Assembly: GCA_021812905.1 (NCBI GenBank)
Contig: JAKAMM010000069.1
Span: 1-7,890, forward strand
Reading direction: 5' to 3'
DNA from: Chloroflexota bacterium
GTDB taxonomy: Bacteria; Chloroflexota; Anaerolineae; Anaerolineales; Villigracilaceae
Length of the DNA stretch: 7,890 nt
Part shown: piece by piece, positions 5,703-7,890 of the stretch
How the letters are laid out: each line of letters begins with the position of its first letter
Position numbering within the stretch: the stretch's first letter is position 1
Translations under genes and position numbers: made by a program
Notes under the pieces: generated by a model
Databases searched by the model: none
Seen by the model: the letters and a program-made list of their open reading frames with translations, nothing else
Told to the model about the DNA's origin: nothing

Positions 5703-7463
5703 ATGCCTGATCTTCTTCACTCTCTGCTCAAACAAGACCTCGGACACCTTCGCATCGTTGCCGGACTCTGGGGCATAGAACTGGAATCCGTTGATACTGA
5801 TGCCGCGATGAAGAAACTCAGCGCTTCTCTCCTCGACCCTGAACTGGCCGCCGAACTAATTGACTCGCTCGCGCCTGACGCACAAACGACTCTTGCGGCG
5901 CTGATGGATGCCGGCGGACGAATCCCGTGGGCGATCTTCGTCCGTCAATTCGGCGAAATTCGCGAGATGGGCGCTGGCAAACGCGACCGGGAACGCCCGC
6001 ATCTCAAGTCTGCCTCGCCCGCCGAAACTTTGTTTTATCGCGCCCTGCTGGCGCGCGCCTTCTTCGACACGGAAACAGGTCCGCAGGAATTTGCCTACAT
6101 TCCCGATGATTTGTTTTCTTTGATTCAAGCAGGTAGGGGCGGATCGCGATCTGCCCCTACAAAAGACGAACCGTTAGGTCACGGCGCGACGCCCGGCGAA
6201 AAGAATCACATCCTCTCCGCTGACGATCATATAATCGACGACGCGACCACTTTGTTAGCTGCCCTCCGTCTTGGGCGTGAAATTTCTCCCAACCCAAAAT
6301 TGTTGTCACTTCTGCACACTGCTGGATTACTGAAGAAAAATATTCCTCAAGCCGAAGCCGTGCGAAAATTTTTGGAGGTCTCGCGTGCCGATGCGCTGCA
6401 AATGTTATTCGAAGCCTGGCAGGCCAGTGAAACATTCAACGAGCTAAGATTAATGCCTGGTCTCGTCTGCGAAGGCGAGTGGAACAATCAGCCGCTTGTC
6501 ACACGTGAATTCCTGCTCAATTTGCTGGATGCCATCCCAGACGACAAATGGTGGAGTCTCGTTGTATTCGTGCGCGACATCAAACAAAAATTCCCGGACT
6601 TTCAACGTCCTGCCGGAGATTATGATTCGTGGTTCATCAAGCGCGAATCGGACGGACAATTCTTGCGCGGCTTCGCCTCTTGGGATGAAGTGGACGGCGC
6701 GCTGGTGCGCTTCTTCATCCAGATCCTTCACTGGCTTGGAAAACTCGATCTGGCCGCACCTAATGAAGATGCCGCCTTTACTTCTTTCCGTGTCTCGTCT
6801 TTTGTTGGAGTGAAGGAAGAAAAAGGAAAGATTTCGGTTTTGTCCAATGGCAAAATTTCTGTGCCGCGTCTCGCACCGCGTGCTGTGCGTTATCAAATTG
6901 CGCGCTTTTGTGAATGGGGTGATGATGGTCGCGTGGCTGCCGGGTCTCGATACACTCCTTCGGAGTCCTTCGACCACCAGCGGCGTACACTTGCACCTGG
7001 CGCAAGTGCAGGTGTCGAGACCCAACCGGACGAATATCGTTATCATCTCACACCTCATTCGTTGACGAAAGCTAAAGAACAGGGATTAAAAATCGGACAC
7101 CTGCTGGCATTGCTTGCGAAAAATTCAGACGCTGGCATTCCTCCGGTGCTGGTCAAAGCCCTCAAACGCTGGGAAATTAACGGAACCGAAGCGCGGGCTG
7201 AGACTCAAGTTGTTTTAAAGGTCAGCCGCCCCGAAATCCTGGAAGAGCTGCGGAAATCGAAAGCGGCCAGATTTTTGGGCGAACCATTAGGTCCAACAAC
7301 GGTGATCGTCAAAAGCGGAGCCATCCGAAAAGTGATGGAAGCATTAACTGAACTTGGTTTGTTGGCCGAAGATAACACTGACACGTCATTGCGAGTGGAG
7401 CGAAGCAATCCCCAACAAGATGAGGAGATTGCTTCGTCAAGAAGAACACCTTCCTCGCAATGA
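5703..7463 (+). CDS. Helicase-associated (XPB/Ssl2-like C-terminal) domain protein with repeat insertions
   Basis: A 586-aa protein that I place, from memory of the family, with bacterial proteins carrying the XPB/Ssl2-like 'helicase C-terminal' domain (Helicase_C_3). The N-terminal block has GLWGIELESV, then GGRIPWAIFVRQFG, RDRERP and GPQEFAYIPDDL (about 20-137). A middle helical region covers about 178-350. The C-terminal block runs from DEYRYHLTPHSLTKAKEQGL through LGPTTVIVKSGAIRKVMEALTELGLL (443-554), the repeated helix-strand pattern of the XPB-like domain. No Walker A or B motif is present, so it is not itself an ATPase. Three stretches are encoded by palindromic repeats: residues 144-153, 414-441 and 561-586. 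All lie in linkers or at the tail. Its ribosome site is also repeat-derived. The exact role is unknown; a DNA-repair or nucleic-acid function is only inferred from the domain name. Confidence 0.75.
   Translation: MPDLLHSLLKQDLGHLRIVAGLWGIELESVDTDAAMKKLSASLLDPELAAELIDSLAPDAQTTLAALMDAGGRIPWAIFVRQFGEIREMGAGKRDRERPHLKSASPAETLFYRALLARAFFDTETGPQEFAYIPDDLFSLIQAGRGGSRSAPTKDEPLGHGATPGEKNHILSADDHIIDDATTLLAALRLGREISPNPKLLSLLHTAGLLKKNIPQAEAVRKFLEVSRADALQMLFEAWQASETFNELRLMPGLVCEGEWNNQPLVTREFLLNLLDAIPDDKWWSLVVFVRDIKQKFPDFQRPAGDYDSWFIKRESDGQFLRGFASWDEVDGALVRFFIQILHWLGKLDLAAPNEDAAFTSFRVSSFVGVKEEKGKISVLSNGKISVPRLAPRAVRYQIARFCEWGDDGRVAAGSRYTPSESFDHQRRTLAPGASAGVETQPDEYRYHLTPHSLTKAKEQGLKIGHLLALLAKNSDAGIPPVLVKALKRWEINGTEARAETQVVLKVSRPEILEELRKSKAARFLGEPLGPTTVIVKSGAIRKVMEALTELGLLAEDNTDTSLRVERSNPQQDEEIASSRRTPSSQ
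6133..6160. repeat. 28-bp palindrome inside the helicase-associated gene
   Basis: Arms GTAGGGGC (6133-6140) and GCCCCTAC (6153-6160) are perfect inverted repeats. The centre GGATCGCGATCT continues the symmetry with one mismatch (G/T, a wobble in RNA). It is read in frame as GRGGSRSAPT. GTAGGGGC-type palindromes are dispersed repeats in Chloroflexota and cyanobacteria as I recall them; this was not verified. Confidence 0.85.
6942..7023. repeat. 82-bp inverted-repeat element inside the helicase-associated gene
   Basis: Ends GGGTCTCGA (6942-6950) and TCGAGACCC (7015-7023) are perfect inverted repeats; the match extends to 11 of 12 with TAC/GTG. Inside are two smaller hairpins, ACTCC-TTC-GGAGT (6953-6965) and CACTTGC-ACCTGGC-GCAAGTG (6989-7009). 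It is read in frame as residues 414-441. It has the look of a small non-autonomous element of the REP/MITE kind. I see no target-site duplication. Confidence 0.8.
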
Positions 7464-7464
7464 C
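7385..7464. repeat. 80-bp palindromic element forming the 3' end of the gene
   Basis: Outer arms GTCATTGCGA (7385-7394) and TCGCAATGAC (7455-7464) and inner arms CGAAGCAATC (7401-7410) and GATTGCTTCG (7427-7436) are all perfect 10-bp inverted repeats. This is the layout of a widespread GTCATTGCGA...GAAGCAATC dispersed repeat that I recall from several phyla including Chloroflexota. It encodes residues 561-586, and the TGA stop (7461-7463) lies in its right arm. Confidence 0.88.
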
Positions 7465-7474
7465 ATAAAGTTAG

Positions 7475-7512
7475 AGCGATTGTCACGGGCAAATTGTGAC
7501 AGTCGCTTTTTT
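7475..7512 (+). terminator. Intrinsic terminator after the helicase-associated gene
   Basis: AGCGATTGTCAC (7475-7486) pairs with GTGACAGTCGCT (7496-7507) over 12 bp with one T-G wobble and a 9-nt loop, followed by a run of six T (7507-7512). It is 12 nt past the stop codon and separates this gene from the kbl-like gene. Confidence 0.9.
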
Positions 7513-7522
7513 ATGAAGTCAC

Positions 7523-7528
7523 TATAAT
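7523..7528 (+). promoter_or_regulatory. Possible -10 element for the kbl-like gene
   Basis: A perfect TATAAT lies just after the terminator and 67 nt before the ATG, where a promoter is expected. No good -35 is seen at 16-18 nt spacing (7500-7505 reads CAGTCG) and there is no TG extension, so confidence is limited. Confidence 0.4.
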
Positions 7529-7540
7529 GAAAGAGTTGTC

Positions 7541-7573
7541 ATCCTTGCAAAGGTTCTGAACCTTCGCAAGGAT
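7541..7573. repeat. 33-bp hairpin in the leader of the kbl-like gene
   Basis: ATCCTTGCAAAGGTT (7541-7555) and AACCTTCGCAAGGAT (7559-7573) form a 15-bp stem with one mismatch around a CTG loop. No T run follows, so it is not a terminator. It resembles a dispersed repeat more than a dedicated regulator. It ends 12 nt before the ribosome site GGAGA (7586-7590). Confidence 0.75.
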
Positions 7574-7594
7574 CATCCAAAAGATGGAGAAACC

Positions 7595-7890
7595 ATGACT
7601 ACAAAACTCGATTGGCTCACGCAAGAGCTCGACGGCTTGAAAGAACAGGGTCTGTACAACCACATCCGCACGATCGGCTCAGCGCAGGGCGCGCGCTTGA
7701 TCGTGGACGGAAAAGATGTTTTGAATTTTTGCTCCAACAATTATCTCGGGCTTGCGAATCATCCGAAGATCGTCGCGGCCGCGCAGGAAGCCACGAAAAA
7801 ATATGGCGTCGGTCCCGCCGCGGTGCGTTCGATTGCAGGCACAACGGATTTGCATGTTGAACTTGAAAAACGGTTGGCGAAATTCAAAGG
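7595..7890 (+). CDS. kbl: Glycine C-acetyltransferase / 2-amino-3-ketobutyrate CoA ligase, 5' part
   Basis: The first 98 codons are present and the gene runs off the window. The product is a PLP enzyme of the alpha-oxoamine synthase family, which condenses an amino acid with an acyl-CoA. Visible family marks are [10 protein letters not shown] (44-53), which packs near the active site, and [22 protein letters not shown] (70-91, written here as [14 protein letters not shown] then TDLHVELE), the conserved glycine-rich and R-x-x-x-GT region with its histidine. The PLP lysine lies beyond the window. The opening [18 protein letters not shown] is typical of Kbl, which with threonine dehydrogenase converts threonine to glycine and acetyl-CoA. 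BioF, which makes 8-amino-7-oxononanoate for biotin, is the main alternative. The ATG is supported by GGAGA 4 nt upstream. It is probably a separate transcription unit because a strong terminator precedes it. Confidence 0.85.
   Translation, partial: MTTKLDWLTQELDGLKEQGLYNHIRTIGSAQGARLIVDGKDVLNFCSNNYLGLANHPKIVAAAQEATKKYGVGPAAVRSIAGTTDLHVELEKRLAKFK

Noticed and set aside
5703..7463. The helicase-associated gene as a pseudogene because of its repeat insertions.
   Set aside because: The frame is open throughout, the conserved blocks are intact, and it has a start, ribosome site and terminator.
7595..7890. BioF (8-amino-7-oxononanoate synthase) as the identity of the last gene.
   Set aside because: The N-terminal opening and the [13 protein letters not shown] segment look more like Chloroflexi glycine C-acetyltransferase, though the 98 residues present cannot fully exclude BioF.

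Overview
The window reads like a stretch of chromosome from an uncultured Chloroflexota, probably class Anaerolineae. I infer this from the style of the proteins: a LipB with a CxxC-bearing insert, an XPB/Ssl2-like C-terminal-domain protein, a Chloroflexi-type glycine C-acetyltransferase and an FHA N-terminus. The intergenic DNA, rich in short repeats and palindromes, fits too. No taxonomic search was possible. There are no rRNA, tRNA, CRISPR, IS or phage genes.

Left part (1-3279, minus strand): a likely operon runs leftward from a promoter near 3330. It encodes a DprE2-like short-chain dehydrogenase, a DprE1-like FAD oxidase and the octanoyltransferase LipB. The first two resemble the mycobacterial enzyme pair that oxidises and then reduces C2' of a polyprenyl-phosphate pentose (ribose to arabinose), so a polyprenyl-linked sugar epimerase is the best guess. 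LipB starts 1 nt after the oxidase stop codon. Beyond lipB come a good sigma70-type promoter, a GC hairpin with a T run, and the first 21 codons of an FHA-domain protein that leaves the window.

Middle (3280-5647): overlapping divergent promoters separate the minus operon from plus-strand genes for a GAF-GGDEF diguanylate cyclase (signature GGDEL, I-site present) and a diacylglycerol/lipid kinase.

Right part (5659-7890): a 586-aa helicase-associated-domain protein, a strong intrinsic terminator, a possible promoter, a 33-bp hairpin and the 5' part of a kbl-like gene.

The most unusual content is repetitive. First, four gene junctions carry tiny arrays with the same 7-bp period but different unit sequences (113-140; 967-994 with 1010-1023; 2444-2472; 5659-5702). 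Some of them supply working signals: the LipB start codon and N-terminus, a ribosome binding site, and a terminator-like hairpin. This resembles the heptanucleotide STRR repeats of cyanobacteria. Second, the 586-aa gene has absorbed three different palindromic elements without losing its frame (6133-6160, 6942-7023, 7385-7464). The last supplies its final 26 residues and its stop codon.
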